This document shows positions 10,701 through 25,600 of a DNA stretch of 64,000 nt, one piece after another. The stretch comes from Dryomyza anilis (Eukaryota; Arthropoda; Insecta; Diptera; Dryomyzidae). Within the stretch, counting starts at the first letter, position 1. Each line of letters starts with the position of its first letter. The notes under the pieces are model-generated. The model was given only the letters and a program-made list of their open reading frames with translations, was not told the origin of the DNA and made no database searches. Where the stretch lies: positions 39,840,002 through 39,904,001 of the forward strand of contig OX638135.1 in NCBI GenBank assembly GCA_951804985.1. Reading direction: 5' to 3'. The translations under genes were made by a program, and so were the position numbers.

Positions 10701-11502
10701 CTAGTTTTCAAGACGTTTTCATAGCCAGTTTAGCACCGTTATTGCCAGCCTAGAAAGTAGCCAGAATTCAAGTGGTTTTCCTATCTAGTCTTGCCTTCTT
10801 AAAGCCACAGCAAAACCAGAAAATAGCCAGTAATACGCAAGTTTTTCTATCCAGTGCAGCCCTGTAATTTTCTGACTAGAAACTAGACAGAAAATGGGCT
10901 TGTCTAGTAAATTATTACTTGGGTAGTAGATTAATTTTTAATAGTTTATTCAAAAGTATTTTAATGAATAATTAAATCTAACATTTAATGGACTGTAATC
11001 TTAAAACACTGGTGTCAATAATCATGAATTACCTGGTTTTTGACTTTTAAAAAATTCACAATTGATAAATATTACGACACTTTCGACTAGTAATTATTAT
11101 AATCTTTAAATTCCAAATACAGAAAGTACTTAAAAATAGAAAATAATTATAATATCATGACGGTCTCATTTTAAACTAATTTTTATTTTCAAGACAGTCG
11201 AAAGATTTACTATCAAATATGCTGGCGAATTAAATCTGGGTTTCGAATAGCGATAAAACTTGAACCGTTATCAATGAATGTAACCTTAATTAATAACAAA
11301 ATGCATAAATGAATATAATTTAACACCCTAACATTTTTGGGTACCATGTATATTTGGATATATTTGGATACCCAACCTCAAAACAGATGCATTTGAATAT
11401 ATGAGTTTTGTTTGACCCTTAAGCATTATAATTGTTTATTATTCAAACATAGATATGATTATTTTATGCTATTGCTATTTTTTTTTTAAATCAAAAAATT
11501 TT
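7740..11502 (-). mobile_element. Unit 3 of the array (type B, 3763 bp)
   Basis: This is the first complete repeat unit. It lacks the left transposon terminus, reaches its right end at 10926 and carries the long spacer. Type B marks are TTTTTCAGG for TTTGTCAGG at 8152 and ATTATTAC at the right end. A private run of T appears near 10249. Confidence 0.9.
7910..9261 (-). pseudogene. DUF4806-like gene, unit 3
   Basis: The five-exon layout matches unit 1 (start codon at 9261, frame stop at 8155). Predicted residue 101 changes from Lys to Asn. The last open segment (7910-8032) runs in frame from an ATG to TAG for 40 codons and contains the pattern WQTEFEKALSAVL. The opposite-strand reading of this segment is a shadow. 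Confidence 0.5.
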
Positions 11503-14500
11503 ACAAAAATATAATAAAATTATACAAAAATATACAAATAAATACAAATTATACAAATATATATAAATTACAAATTATACAAATATATACAAATAATACA
11601 AGAACAACGAAAAAAGACATTCTTTGCCTTACAAACAAAAATATTCTGACAAAAATAGTAAATTTAAAGTGTCTACGTTTTATTTTTTAATTTTTTGCGC
11701 ATTCCATCCCAGTCTTTTGAATTTGTCAGCACTGCTGATAATGCCTTCTCAAACTCAGTTTGCCATGATACACCATATTGTGCCGGAACCCCCATTCTTA
11801 GTTCGAATAAAACATAAATAAAACAAAATAAAATCCAAAATATTGTCTATATAAATTAGAATATTATACGTTACCTGAATACATTGTGCAAAACGACATA
11901 ACGAAAAAACATCTTTGTCAGGTACCTTCTTTTTCGCTGTGTATGTGAGTCAAAATGGAACGTAGTATGGCAGTTAAATTTTTAGTCAACGACCTATTAC
12001 TACCGTACATAGTCGACAAACAATTAATCTAAATGTAAAACATGTTTTTCAATTAATAATGAATCTTATTTAAATAAAAGTTCTAAAACTGGCAAAGATA
12101 ATGATTTTGTTCTTTACCGGGAATACATACAAAATCATTCAAAAATACATTCTTTTTTAAATCATCATTAAATTGTTGAAATTCTTGTTTAGACGCTAGT
12201 GGCATTACCAAATTGTATTTACAATAATTTCCAATTTTTGAAGCTCCCATCTGAATCACATTTTTAATATCGGCTAAATCGTTGCACATTTCCTTTCTCA
12301 TATTGGAATTATGATATTTCACAATCCCATTTACTCCTTGGAGTATTGCGTTTAAAAAATCAGATGCTGTTGCACAAAGTAAATTATTATTTTTTAAATA
12401 TTTGGAGATTTTCATATTTCTGATTTACGTTCTTCACAATCATATTCATATGATATGCTGAGTTCGGAAATTGATGAACTTAAATCTGTAATATATTTTA
12501 AGTTTATTTGTTTTATTTAAAATAGTCTTAAAATAATAAACAGAGATTGAAACCATAAGCCAAACTGAAATAAAACTAATCAAACAGAAATCGGTAAAAA
12601 GTCACAAATACACCGATTTAAACAGTTTTATTTATATTCTGGTTTTGAAAATATTGGAAAAGTTAAAAAATATATATTTTCGTTAAAAAGTGTTATATTT
12701 TGAATTATCTAAAATTTTTTAATTTAACTAATAGGTAATTGGTATGTAGAAAGAATTGAGTATCTATGCTGGTTTAAGACTTACCATTACTATCTGAAAC
12801 ATTTATATTTTCACTCTCCAAATGATTTACATTTCTTGTAGGAATTTCAATGTCGGATTCTGAACTTTCATCTTAATTGAAATTTATAATATTTAAAATT
12901 AATTGATATAACACGTATAATTTTTTTATATGTACTTACGGTCACTATTTGAATTCCTCAATACATATTTTCGTCTTCTTTCTCTCTGTTTTCGTAAATT
13001 AGCAAGTTTTCGTTTTCGATCCATTATTTATTTTTCACTTATGTTTAAAACGTCAACTTATTTTTAATTCACAACAGAATTTGAAATTATAAATTATATA
13101 CTTTCGAGGTGAGAAATTTTTGGAGTGCTCAAAGAATTCCAGTCTACGTCTTATTTATATTTGTTACTGCTTGCGAAAATCATTTAATTGCCCAAAATTT
13201 GACAAAAAAAATAAAACGAAAAATGTTTGTTTTCGTCTTAATTGAATTAAAAATGAAAGAATCAGTAATAAAGCATTGTAATATATATCATGAAGTTTAT
13301 TAATAAAATGTGCACACTAATAAATATACAAATTAGTCAAATTTGTACGCACCCTAAACAACTAATTACGATATTGTTAATAAGTGTCCTTATAAATTTA
13401 ACATTAATGAAAGTTTGAAGTTATCAATTAATTTGTTTCTATAAAACAAAATAAAAATGCGGAGAATTCTCTGACAAGATTACAACCATTCTTATTTCTA
13501 ACCAGTGGTTCGCTTTGAACACTTATTCAGAAAATAACTTGTCAATGGAAATTGTTCTTGGCCAGTTAAACTTTAAGGCTCCAGTCTAGAAAGTAGCTAG
13601 TTTTCAAGACGTTTTCCTAGCCAGTTTAGCACCATTATAACCAGTCTAGGAAGTAGCTAGATTTGAAGACGATTTCCTAGCCACTTTAGTCTCATCATAG
13701 CCAGTCTAGAAAGTAGCTAGTTTTCAAGACGTTCTCCTAGCCAGTTTAGCACCATTATAGCCAGTCTAGAAAGTAGCTGGTTTTGAAGCCGAAATATGTT
13801 TTAATATGGGAATGCTGAATGTCTGCAGCCATGATGACCATGTGCGTCAACTGTTATCAGTGCAACATTTTTTAGTTCAGACAAAATCCATGCTTCAGCA
13901 TCGCATGTGCAGCGAGGTGCGATAATGCAAACCTTAATTATGTTTTTAATAACATATTCGGCGTTATTTGTAATTAAAAAAAATATATGTTGTGTATTTA
14001 CTTCTATTTGATTTTGTTTTACTGCACGACAAGGGCATGCATTTTTCCGCTACATAAGGACTCTTTTGGGAGCATTTTCGGAAGGTTTTTTTTCGATTAA
14101 AAATGAATCTTACACAAGAGCATTTCCAGATTATTTTTAGGCTCCCATGCTAGATGGTTTTTAGGCTCCGATACAAGACTCCTAAAAGAGCCTTCTAACT
14201 ATGCTCAGGTCTTTATGACGCATTTTTATCAGAAAATGTATATTTCAAGACTCTTTTCTGAATGAAACATGAGCGCTCAGGCTCAGCCAAAAGATTGTGA
14301 AAACAATCTTTTCTGAGTTCTTGCGTTGGCTGGGCAGTTTAGCACCATTATAGCCAGTCTAGAAAGTAGCTAGTTTTGAAGACGATTTCCTATCCATTTT
14401 AGCCAGTCTAGACAGTAGCTAGTTTTCAAAAAGTATTCCTAGCCAGTTTCAGCCTAGAAAGTAGCTAGTTTTCAAGACGTTTTCATAGCCAGTTTAGCAC

Positions 14501-15212
14501 CGTTATTGCCAGCCTAGAAAGTAGCCAGAATTCAAGTGGTTTTCCTATCTAGTCTTGCCTTCTTAAAGCCACAGCAAAACCAGAAAATAGCCAGTAATAC
14601 GCAAGTTTTTCTATCCAGTGCAGCCCTGTAATTTTCTGACTAGAAACTAGACAGAAAATGGGCTTGTCTAGTAAATTGTTACTTGGGTAGTAGATTAATT
14701 TTTAATATTTTATTCAAAAGTATTTTAATGAATAATTAAATCTAACATTTAATGGACTGTAATCTTAAAACACTGGTGTCAATAATCATGAATTACCTGG
14801 TTTTTGACTTTTAAAAAATTCACAATTGATAAATATTACGACACTTTCGACTAGTAATTATTATAATCTTTAAATTCCAAATACAGAAAGTACTTAAAAA
14901 TAGAAAATAATTATAATATCATGACGGTCTCATTTTAAACTAATTTTTATTTTCAAGACAGTCGAAAGATTTACTATCAAATATGCTGGCGAATTAAATC
15001 TGGGTTTCGAATAGCGATAAAACTTGAACCGTTATCAATGAATGTAACCTTAATTAATAACAAAATGCATAAATGAATATAATTTAACACCCTAACATTT
15101 TTGGGTACCATGTATATTTGGATATATTTGGATACCCAACCTCAAAACAGATGCATTTGAATATATGAGTTTTGTTTGACCCTTAGCATTATATTTTAAA
15201 TCAAAAAATTTT
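11503..15212 (-). mobile_element. Unit 4 of the array (type A, 3710 bp)
   Basis: Type A marks are CTTTATG near 14213, TTTGAATTCC near 12949 and the short spacer. Its right end is at 14690. It pairs with unit 5 as one 7,474-bp dimer. Confidence 0.9.
11673..13024 (-). pseudogene. DUF4806-like gene, unit 4
   Basis: The exon layout is conserved (start codon 13024, frame stop 11918, last open segment 11795-11673). Predicted changes are Glu93 to Lys and Thr108 to Ala, both non-synonymous. The one-base break after exon 5 is present. Confidence 0.5.
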
Positions 15213-18200
15213 ACAAAAATATAATAAAATTATACAAAAATATACAAATAAATACAAATTATACAAATATATATAAATTACAAATTATACAAATATATAC
15301 AAATAATACAAGAACAACGAAAAAAGACATTCTTTGCCTTACAAACAAAAATATTCTGACAAAAATAGTAAATTTAAAGTGTCTACGTTTTATTTTTTAA
15401 TTTTTTGCGCATTCCATCCCAGTCTTTTGAATTTGTCAGCACTGCTGATAATGCCTTCTCAAACTCAGTTTGCCATGATACACCATATTGTGCCGGAACC
15501 CCCATTCTTAGTTCGAATAAAACATAAATACAACAAAATAAAATCCAAAATATTGTCTATATAAATTAGAATATTATACGTTACCTGAATACATTGTGCA
15601 AAACGACATAACGAAAAAACATCTTTTTCAGGTACCTTCTTTTTCGCTGTGTATGTGAGTCAAAATGGAACGTAGTATGGCAGTTAAATTTTTAGTCAAC
15701 GACCTATTACTACCGTACATAGTCGACAAACAATTAATCTAAATGTAAAACATGTTTTTCAATTAATAATGAATCTTATTTAAATAAAAGTTCTAAAACT
15801 GGCAAAGATAATGATTTTGTTCTTTACCGGGAATACATACAAAATCATTCAAAAATACATTCTTTTTTAAATCATCATTAAATTGTTGAAATTCTTGTTT
15901 AGACGCTAGTGGCATTACCAAATTGTATTTACAATAATTTCCAATTTTTGAAGCTCCCATCTGAATCACATTTTTAATATCGGTTAAATCGTTGCACATT
16001 TCCTTTCTCATATTGGAATTATGATATTCCACAATCCCATTTACTCCTTGGAGTATTGCGTTTAAAAAATCAGATGCTGTTGCACAAAGTAAATTATTAT
16101 TTTTTAAATATTTGGAGATTTTCATATTTCTGATTTACGTTCTTCACAATCATATTCATATGATATGCTGAGTTCGGAAATTGATGAACTTAAATCTGTA
16201 ATATATTTTAAGTTTATTTGTTTTATTTAAAATAGTCTTAAAATAATAAACAGAGATTGAAACCATAAGCCAAACTGAAATAAAACTAATCAAACAGAAA
16301 TCGGTAAAAAGTCACAAATACACCGATTTAAACAGTTTTATTTATATTCTGTTTTTGAAAATATTGGAAAAGTTAAAAAATATATATTTTCGTTAAAAAG
16401 TGTTATATTTTGAATTATCTAAAATTTTTTAATTTAACAAATAGGTAATTGGTATGTAGAAAGAATTGAGTATCTATGCTGGTTTAAGACTTACCATTAC
16501 TATCTGAAACATTTATATTTTCACTCTCCAAATGATTTACATTTCTTGTAGGAATTTCAATGTCGGATTCTGAACTTTCATCTTAATTGAAATTTATAAT
16601 ATTTAAAATTAATTGATATAACACGTATAATTTTTTTATATGTACTTACGGTCACTATTTAAATTCCTCAATACATATTTTCGTCTTCTTTCTCTCTGTT
16701 TTCGTAAATTAGCAAGTTATCGTTTTCGATCCATTATTTATTTTTCACTTATGTTTAAAACGTCAACTTATTTTTAATTCACAACAGAATTTGAAATTAT
16801 AAATTATATACTTTCGAGGTGAGAAATTTTTGGAGTGCTCAAAGAATTCCAGTCTACGTCTTATTTATATTTGTTACTGCTTGCGAAAATCATTTAATTG
16901 CCCAAAATTTGACAAAAAAAATAAAACGAAAAATGTTTGTTTTCGTCTTAATTGAATTAAAAATGAAGGAATCAGTAATAAAGCATTGTAATATATATCA
17001 TGAAGTTTATTAATAAAATGTGCACACTAATAAATATACAAATTAGTCAAATTTGTACGCACCCTAAACAACTAATTACGATATTGTTAATAAGTGTCCT
17101 TATAAATTTAACATTAATGAAAGTTTGAAATTATCAATTAATTTGTTTCTATAAAACAAAATAAAAATGCGGAGAATTCTCTGACAAGATTACAACCATT
17201 CTTATTTCTAACCAGTGGTTCGCTTTGAACACTTATTCAGAAAATAACTTGTCAATGGAAATTGTTCTTGGCCAGTTAAACTTTAAGGCTCCAGTCTAGA
17301 AAGTAGCTAGTTTTCAAGACGTTTTCCTAGCCAGTTTAGCACCATTATAACCAGTCTAGGAAGTAGCTAGATTTGAAGACGATTTCCTAGCCACTTTAGC
17401 CTCATCATAGCCAGTCTAGAAAGTAGCTAGTTTTCAAGACGTTCTCCTAGCCAGTTTAGCACCATTATAGCCAGTCTAGAAAGTAGCTGGTTTTGAAGCC
17501 GAAATATGTTTTAATATGGGAATGCTGAATGTCTGCAGCCATGATGACCATGTGCGTCAACTGTTATCAGTGCAACATTTTTTAGTTCAGACAAAATCCA
17601 TGCTTCAGCATCGCATGTGCAGCGAGGTGCGATAATGCAAACCTTAATTATGTTTTTAATAACATATTCGGCGTTATTTGTAATTTAAAAAAATATATGT
17701 TGTGTATTTACTTCTATTTGATTTTGTTTTACTGCACGACAAGGGCATGCATTTTTCCGCTACATAAGGACTCTTTTGGGAGCATTTTCGGAAGGTTTTT
17801 TTTCGATTAAAAATGAATCTTACACAAGAGCATTTCCAGATTATTTTTAGGCTCCCATGCTAGATGGTTTTTAGGCTCCGATACAAGACTCCTAAAAGAG
17901 CCTTCTAACTATGCTCAGGTCTGAATGACGCATTTTTATCAGAAAATGTATATTTCAAGACTCTTTTCTGAATGAAACATGAGCGCTCAGGCTCAGCCAA
18001 AAGATTGTGAAAACAATCTTTTCTGAGTTCTTGCGTTGGCTGGGCAGTTTAACACCATTATAGCCAGTCTAGAAAGTAGCTAGTTTTGAAGACGATTTCC
18101 TATCCATTTTAGCCAGTCTAGACAGTAGCTAGTTTTCAAAAAGTATTCCTAGCCAGTTTCAGCCTAGAAAGTAGCTAGTTTTCAAGACGTTTTCATAGCC

Positions 18201-18976
18201 AGTTTAGCACCGTTATTGCCAGCCTAGAAAGTAGCCAGAATTCAAGTGGTTTTCCTATCTAGTCTTGCCTTCTTAAAGCCACAGCAAAACCAGAAAATAG
18301 CCAGTAATACGCAAGTTTTTCTATCCAGTGCAGCCCTGTAATTTTCTGACTAGAAACTAGACAGAAAATGGGCTTGTCTAGTAAATTATTACTTGGGTAG
18401 TAGATTAATTTTTAATATTTTATTCAAAAGTATTTTAATGAATAATTAAATCTAACATTTAATGGACTGTAATCTTAAAACACTGGTGTCAATAATCATG
18501 AATTACCTGGTTTTTGACTTTTAAAAAATTCACAATTGATAAATATTACGACACTTTCGACTAGTAATTATTATAATCTTTAAATTCCAAATACAGAAAG
18601 TACTTAAAAATAGAAAATAATTATAATATCATGACGGTCTCATTTTAAACTAATTTTTATTTTCAAGACAGTCGAAAGATTTACTATCAAATATGCTGGC
18701 GAATTAAATCTGGGTTTCGAATAGCGATAAAACTTGAACCGTTATCAATGAATGTAACCTTAATTAATAACAAAATGCATAAATGAATATAATTTAACAC
18801 CCTAACATTTTTGGGTACCATGTATATTTGGATATATTTGGATACCCAACCTCAAAACAGATGCATTTGAATATATGAGTTTTGTTTGACCCTTAAGCAT
18901 TATAATTGTTTATTATTCAAACATAGATATGATTATTTTATGCCATTGCTATTTTTTTTTTAAATCAAAAAATTTT
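15213..18976 (-). mobile_element. Unit 5 of the array (type B, 3764 bp)
   Basis: It carries the type B marks and the long spacer, with its right end at 18400. It is nearly identical to unit 7, which lies 7,474 bp downstream. Confidence 0.9.
15383..16734 (-). pseudogene. DUF4806-like gene, unit 5
   Basis: The start codon is at 16734 and the shared frame stop at 15628. Exon 4 gives the commonest protein sequence of the array, with Glu93 and Gly117. All splice sites match unit 1. Confidence 0.5.
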
Positions 18977-21900
18977 ACAAAAATATAATAAAATTATACA
19001 AAAATATACAAATAAATACAAATTATACAAATATATATAAATTACAAATTATACAAATATATACAAATAATACAAGAACAACGAAAAAAGACATTCTTTG
19101 CCTTACAAACAAAAATATTCTGACAAAAATAGTAAATTTAAAGTGTCTACGTTTTATTTTTTAATTTTTTGCGCATTCCATCCCAGTCTTTTGAATTTGT
19201 CAGCACTGCTGATAATGCCTTCTCAAACTCAGTTTGCCATGATACACCATATTGTGCCGGAACCCCCATTCTTAGTTCGAATAAAACATAAATAAAACAA
19301 AATAAAATCCAAAATATTGTCTATATAAATTAGAATATTATACGTTACCTGAATACATTGTGCAAAACGACATAACGAAAAAACATCTTTGTCAGGTACC
19401 TTCTTTTTCGCTGTGTATGTGAGTCAAAATGGAACGTAGTATGGCAGTTAAATTTTTAGTCAACGACCTATTACTACCGTACATAGTCGACAAACAATTA
19501 ATCTAAATGTAAAACATGTTTTTCAATTAATAATGAATCTTATTTAAATAAAAGTTCTAAAACTGGCAAAGATAATGATTTTGTTCTTTACCGGGAATAC
19601 ATACAAAATCATTCAAAAATACATTCTTTTTTAAATCATCATTAAATTGTTGAAATTCTTGTTTAGACGCTAGTGGCATTACCAAATTGTATTTACAATA
19701 ATTTCCAATTTTTGAAGCTCCCATCTGAATCACATTTTTAATATCGGTTAAATCGTTGCACATTTCCTTTCTCATATTGGAATTATGATATTTCACAATC
19801 CCATTTACTCCTTGGAGTATTGCGTTTAAAAAATCAGATGCTGTTGCACAAAGTAAATTATTATTTTTTAAATATTTGGAGATTTTCATATTTCTGATTT
19901 ACGTTCTTCACAATCATATTCATATGATATGCTGAGTTCGGAAATTGATGAACTTAAATCTGTAATATATTTTAAGTTTATTTGTTTTATTTAAAATAGT
20001 CTTAAAATAATAAACAGAGATTGAAACCATAAGCCAAACTGAAATAAAACTAATCAAACAGAAATCGGTAAAAAGTCACAAATACACCGATTTAAACAGT
20101 TTTATTTATATTCTGGTTTTGAAAATATTGGAAAAGTTGAAAAATATATATTTTCGTTAAAAAGTGTTATATTTTGAATTATCTAAAATTTTTTAATTTA
20201 ACTAATAGGTAATTGGTATGTAGAAAGAATTGAGTATCTATGCTGGTTTAAGACTTACCATTACTATCTGAAACATTTATATTTTCACTCTCCAAATGAT
20301 TTACATTTCTTGTAGGAATTTCAATGTCGGATTCTGAACTTTCATCTTAATTGAAATTTATAATATTTAAAATTAATTGATATAACACGTATAATTTTTT
20401 TATATGTACTTACGGTCACTATTTGAATTCCTCAATACATATTTTCGTCTTCTTTCTCTCTGTTTTCGTAAATTAGCAAGTTTTCGTTTTCGATCCATTA
20501 TTTATTTTTCACTTATGTTTAAAACGTCAACTTATTTTTAATTCACAACAGAATTTGAAATTATAAATTATATACTTTCGAGGTGAGAAATTTTTGGAGT
20601 GCTCAAAGAATTCCAGTCTACGTCTTATTTATATTTGTTACTGCTTGCGAAAATCATTTAATTGCCCAAAATTTGACAAAAAAAATAAAACGAAAAATGT
20701 TTGTTTTCGTCTTAATTGAATTAAAAATGAAAGAATCAGTAATAAAGCATTGTAATATATATCATGAAGTTTATTAATAAAATGTGCACACTAATAAATA
20801 TACAAATTAGTCAAATTTGTACGCACGCTAAACAACTAATTACGATATTGTTAATAAGTGTCCTTATAAATTTAACATTAATGAAAGTTTGAAGTTATCA
20901 ATTAATTTGTTTCTATAAAACAAAATAAAAATGCGGAGAATTCTCTGACAAGATTACAACCATTCTTATTTCTAACCAGTGGTTCGCTTTGAACACTTAT
21001 TCAGAAAATAACTTGTCAATGGAAATTGTTCTTGGCCAGTTAAACTTTAAGGCTCCAGTCTAGAAAGTAGCTAGTTTTCAAGACGTTTTCCTAGCCAGTT
21101 TAGCACCATTATAACCAGTCTAGGAAGTAGCTAGATTTGAAGACGATTTCCTAGCCACTTTAGCCTCATCATAGCCAGTCTAGAAAGTAGCTAGTTTTCA
21201 AGACGTTCTCCTAGCCAGTTTAGCACCATTATAGCCAGTCTAGAAAGTAGCTGGTTTTGAAGCCGAAATATGTTTTAATATGGGAATGCTGAATGTCTGC
21301 AGCCATGATGACCATGTGCGTCAACTGTTATCAGTGCAACATTTTTTAGTTCAGACAAAATCCATGCTTCAGCATCGCATGTGCAGCGAGGTGCGATAAT
21401 GCAAACCTTAATTATGTTTTTAATAACATATTCGGCGTTATTTGTAATTAAAAAAAATATATGTTGTGTATTTACTTCTATTTGATTTTGTTTTACTGCA
21501 CGACAAGGGCATGCATTTTTCCGCTACATAAGGACTCTTTTGGGAGCATTTTCGGAAGGTTTTTTTTCGATTAAAAATGAATCTTACACAAGAGCATTTC
21601 CAGATTATTTTTAGGCTCCCATGCTAGATGGTTTTTAGGCTCCGATACAAGACTCCTAAAAGAGCCTTCTAACTATGCTCAGGTCTTTATGACGCATTTT
21701 TATCAGAAAATGTATATTTCAAGACTCTTTTCTGAATGAAACATGAGCGCTCAGGCTCAGCCAAAAGATTGTGAAAACAATCTTTTCTGAGTTCTTGCGT
21801 TGGCTGGGCAGTTTAGCACCATTATAGCCAGTCTAGAAAGTAGCTAGTTTTGAAGACGATTTCCTATCCATTTTAGCCAGTCTAGACAGTAGCTAGTTTT

Positions 21901-22686
21901 CAAAAAGTATTCCTAGCCAGTTTCAGCCTAGAAAGTAGCTAGTTTTCAAGACGTTTTCATAGCCAGTTTAGCACCGTTATTGCCAGCCTAGAAAGTAGCC
22001 AGAATTCAAGTGGTTTTCCTATCTAGTCTTGCCTTCTTAAAGCCACAGCAAAACCAGAAAATAGCCAGTAATACGCAAGTTTTTCTATCCAGTGCAGCCC
22101 TGTAATTTTCTGACTAGAAACTAGACAGAAAATGGGCTTGTCTAGTAAATTGTTACTTGGGTAGTAGATTAATTTTTAATATTTTATTCAAAAGTATTTT
22201 AATGAATAATTAAATCTAACATTTAATGGACTGTAATCTTAAAACACTGGTGTCAATAATCATGAATTACCTGGTTTTTGACTTTTAAAAAATTCACAAT
22301 TGATAAATATTACGACACTTTCGACTAGTAATTATTATAATCTTTAAATTCCAAATACAGAAAGTACTTAAAAATAGAAAATAATTATAATATCATGACG
22401 GTCTCATTTTAAACTAATTTTTATTTTCAAGACAGTCGAAAGATTTACTATCAAATATGCTGGCGAATTAAATCTGGGTTTCGAATAGCGATAAAACTTG
22501 AACCGTTATCAATGAATGTAACCTTAATTAATAACAAAATGCATAAATGAATATAATTTAACACCCTAACATTTTTGGGTACCATGTATATTTGGATATA
22601 TTTGGATACCCAACCTCAAAACAGATGCATTTGAATATATGAGTTTTGTTTGACCCTTAGCATTATATTTTAAATCAAAAAATTTT
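18977..22686 (-). mobile_element. Unit 6 of the array (type A, 3710 bp)
   Basis: It carries the type A marks and the short spacer, with its right end at 22164. It shares GCACGCTAA for GCACCCTAA near 20823 with unit 8, which supports copying of whole dimers. Confidence 0.9.
19147..20498 (-). pseudogene. DUF4806-like gene, unit 6
   Basis: The start codon is at 20498 and the shared frame stop at 19392. Predicted residue 93 is Lys, as in units 4 and 8. Splice sites are conserved. Confidence 0.5.
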
Positions 22687-25600
22687 ACAAAAATATAATA
22701 AAATTATACAAAAATATACAAATAAATACAAATTATACAAATATATATAAATTACAAATTATACAAATATATACAAATAATACAAGAACAACGAAAAAAG
22801 ACATTCTTTGCCTTACAAACAAAAATATTCTGACAAAAATAGTAAATTTAAAGTGTCTACGTTTTATTTTTTAATTTTTTGCGCATTCCATCCCAGTCTT
22901 TTGAATTTGTCAGCACTGCTGATAATGCCTTCTCAAACTCAGTTTGCCATGATACACCATATTGTGCCGGAACCCCCATTCTTAGTTCGAATAAAACATA
23001 AATACAACAAAATAAAATCCAAAATATTGTCTATATAAATTAGAATATTATACGTTACCTGAATACATTGTGCAAAACGACATAACGAAAAAACATCTTT
23101 TTCAGGTACCTTCTTTTTCGCTGTGTATGTGAGTCAAAATGGAACGTAGTATGGCAGTTAAATTTTTAGTCAACGACCTATTACTACCGTACATAGTCGA
23201 CAAACAATTAATCTAAATGTAAAACATGTTTTTCAATTAATAATGAATCTTATTTAAATAAAAGTTCTAAAACTGGCAAAGATAATGATTTTGTTCTTTA
23301 CCGGGAATACATACAAAATCATTCAAAAATACATTCTTTTTTAAATCATCATTAAATTGTTGAAATTCTTGTTTAGACGCTAGTGGCATTACCAAATTGT
23401 ATTTACAATAATTTCCAATTTTTGAAGCTCCCATCTGAATCACATTTTTAATATCGGTTAAATCGTTGCACATTTCCTTTCTCATATTGGAATTATGATA
23501 TTCCACAATCCCATTTACTCCTTGGAGTATTGCGTTTAAAAAATCAGATGCTGTTGCACAAAGTAAATTATTATTTTTTAAATATTTGGAGATTTTCATA
23601 TTTCTGATTTACGTTCTTCACAATCATATTCATATGATATGCTGAGTTCGGAAATTGATGAACTTAAATCTGTAATATATTTTAAGTTTATTTGTTTTAT
23701 TTAAAATAGTCTTAAAATAATAAACAGAGATTGAAACCATAAGCCAAACTGAAATAAAACTAATCAAACAGAAATCGGTAAAAAGTCACAAATACACCGA
23801 TTTAAACAGTTTTATTTATATTCTGTTTTTGAAAATATTGGAAAAGTTAAAAAATATATATTTTCGTTAAAAAGTGTTATATTTTGAATTATCTAAAATT
23901 TTTTAATTTAACTAATAGGTAATTGGTATGTAGAAAGAATTGAGTATCTATGCTGGTTTAAGACTTACCATTACTATCTGAAACATTTATATTTTCACTC
24001 TCCAAATGATTTACATTTCTTGTAGGAATTTCAATGTCGGATTCTGAACTTTCATCTTAATTGAAATTTATAATATTTAAAATTAATTGATATAACACGT
24101 ATAATTTTTTTATATGTACTTACGGTCACTATTTAAATTCCTCAATACATATTTTCGTCTTCTTTCTCTCTGTTTTCGTAAATTAGCAAGTTATCGTTTT
24201 CGATCCATTATTTATTTTTCACTTATGTTTAAAACGTCAACTTATTTTTAATTCACAACAGAATTTGAAATTATAAATTATATACTTTCGAGGTGAGAAA
24301 TTTTTGGAGTGCTCAAAGAATTCCAGTCTACGTCTTATTTATATTTGTTACTGCTTGCGAAAATCATTTAATTGCCCAAAATTTGACAAAAAAAATAAAA
24401 CGAAAAATGTTTGTTTTCGTCTTAATTGAATTAAAAATGAAGGAATCAGTAATAAAGCATTGTAATATATATCATGAAGTTTATTAATAAAATGTGCACA
24501 CTAATAAATATACAAATTAGTCAAATTTGTACGCACCCTAAACAACTAATTACGATATTGTTAATAAGTGTCCTTATAAATTTAACATTAATGAAAGTTT
24601 GAAATTATCAATTAATTTGTTTCTATAAAACAAAATAAAAATGCGGAGAATTCTCTGACAAGATTACAACCATTCTTATTTCTAACCAGTGGTTCGCTTT
24701 GAACACTTATTCAGAAAATAACTTGTCAATGGAAATTGTTCTTGGCCAGTTAAACTTTAAGGCTCCAGTCTAGAAAGTAGCTAGTTTTCAAGACGTTTTC
24801 CTAGCCAGTTTAGCACCATTATAACCAGTCTAGGAAGTAGCTAGATTTGAAGACGATTTCCTAGCCACTTTAGCCTCATCATAGCCAGTCTAGAAAGTAG
24901 CTAGTTTTCAAGACGTTCTCCTAGCCAGTTTAGCACCATTATAGCCAGTCTAGAAAGTAGCTGGTTTTGAAGCCGAAATATGTTTTAATATGGGAATGCT
25001 GAATGTCTGCAGCCATGATGACCATGTGCGTCAACTGTTATCAGTGCAACATTTTTTAGTTCAGACAAAATCCATGCTTCAGCATCGCATGTGCAGCGAG
25101 GTGCGATAATGCAAACCTTAATTATGTTTTTAATAACATATTCGGCGTTATTTGTAATTTTAAAAAATATATGTTGTGTATTTACTTCTATTTGATTTTG
25201 TTTTACTGCACGACAAGGGCATGCATTTTTCCGCTACATAAGGACTCTTTTGGGAGCATTTTCGGAAGGTTTTTTTTCGATTAAAAATGAATCTTACACA
25301 AGAGCATTTCCAGATTATTTTTAGGCTCCCATGCTAGATGGTTTTTAGGCTCCGATACAAGACTCCTAAAAGAGCCTTCTAACTATGCTCAGGTCTGAAT
25401 GACGCATTTTTATCAGAAAATGTATATTTCAAGACTCTTTTCTGAATGAAACATGAGCGCTCAGGCTCAGCCAAAAGATTGTGAAAACAATCTTTTCTGA
25501 GTTCTTGCGTTGGCTGGGCAGTTTAACACCATTATAGCCAGTCTAGAAAGTAGCTAGTTTTGAAGACGATTTCCTATCCATTTTAGCCAGTCTAGACAGT

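Noticed and set aside
11624..11821. Plus-strand 65-76-codon frame (MPYKQKYSD...) in units 3-12
   Set aside because: It begins at a non-ATG codon and is antisense to the last open segment of the DUF4806-like gene (11795-11673), which has the more protein-like pattern.
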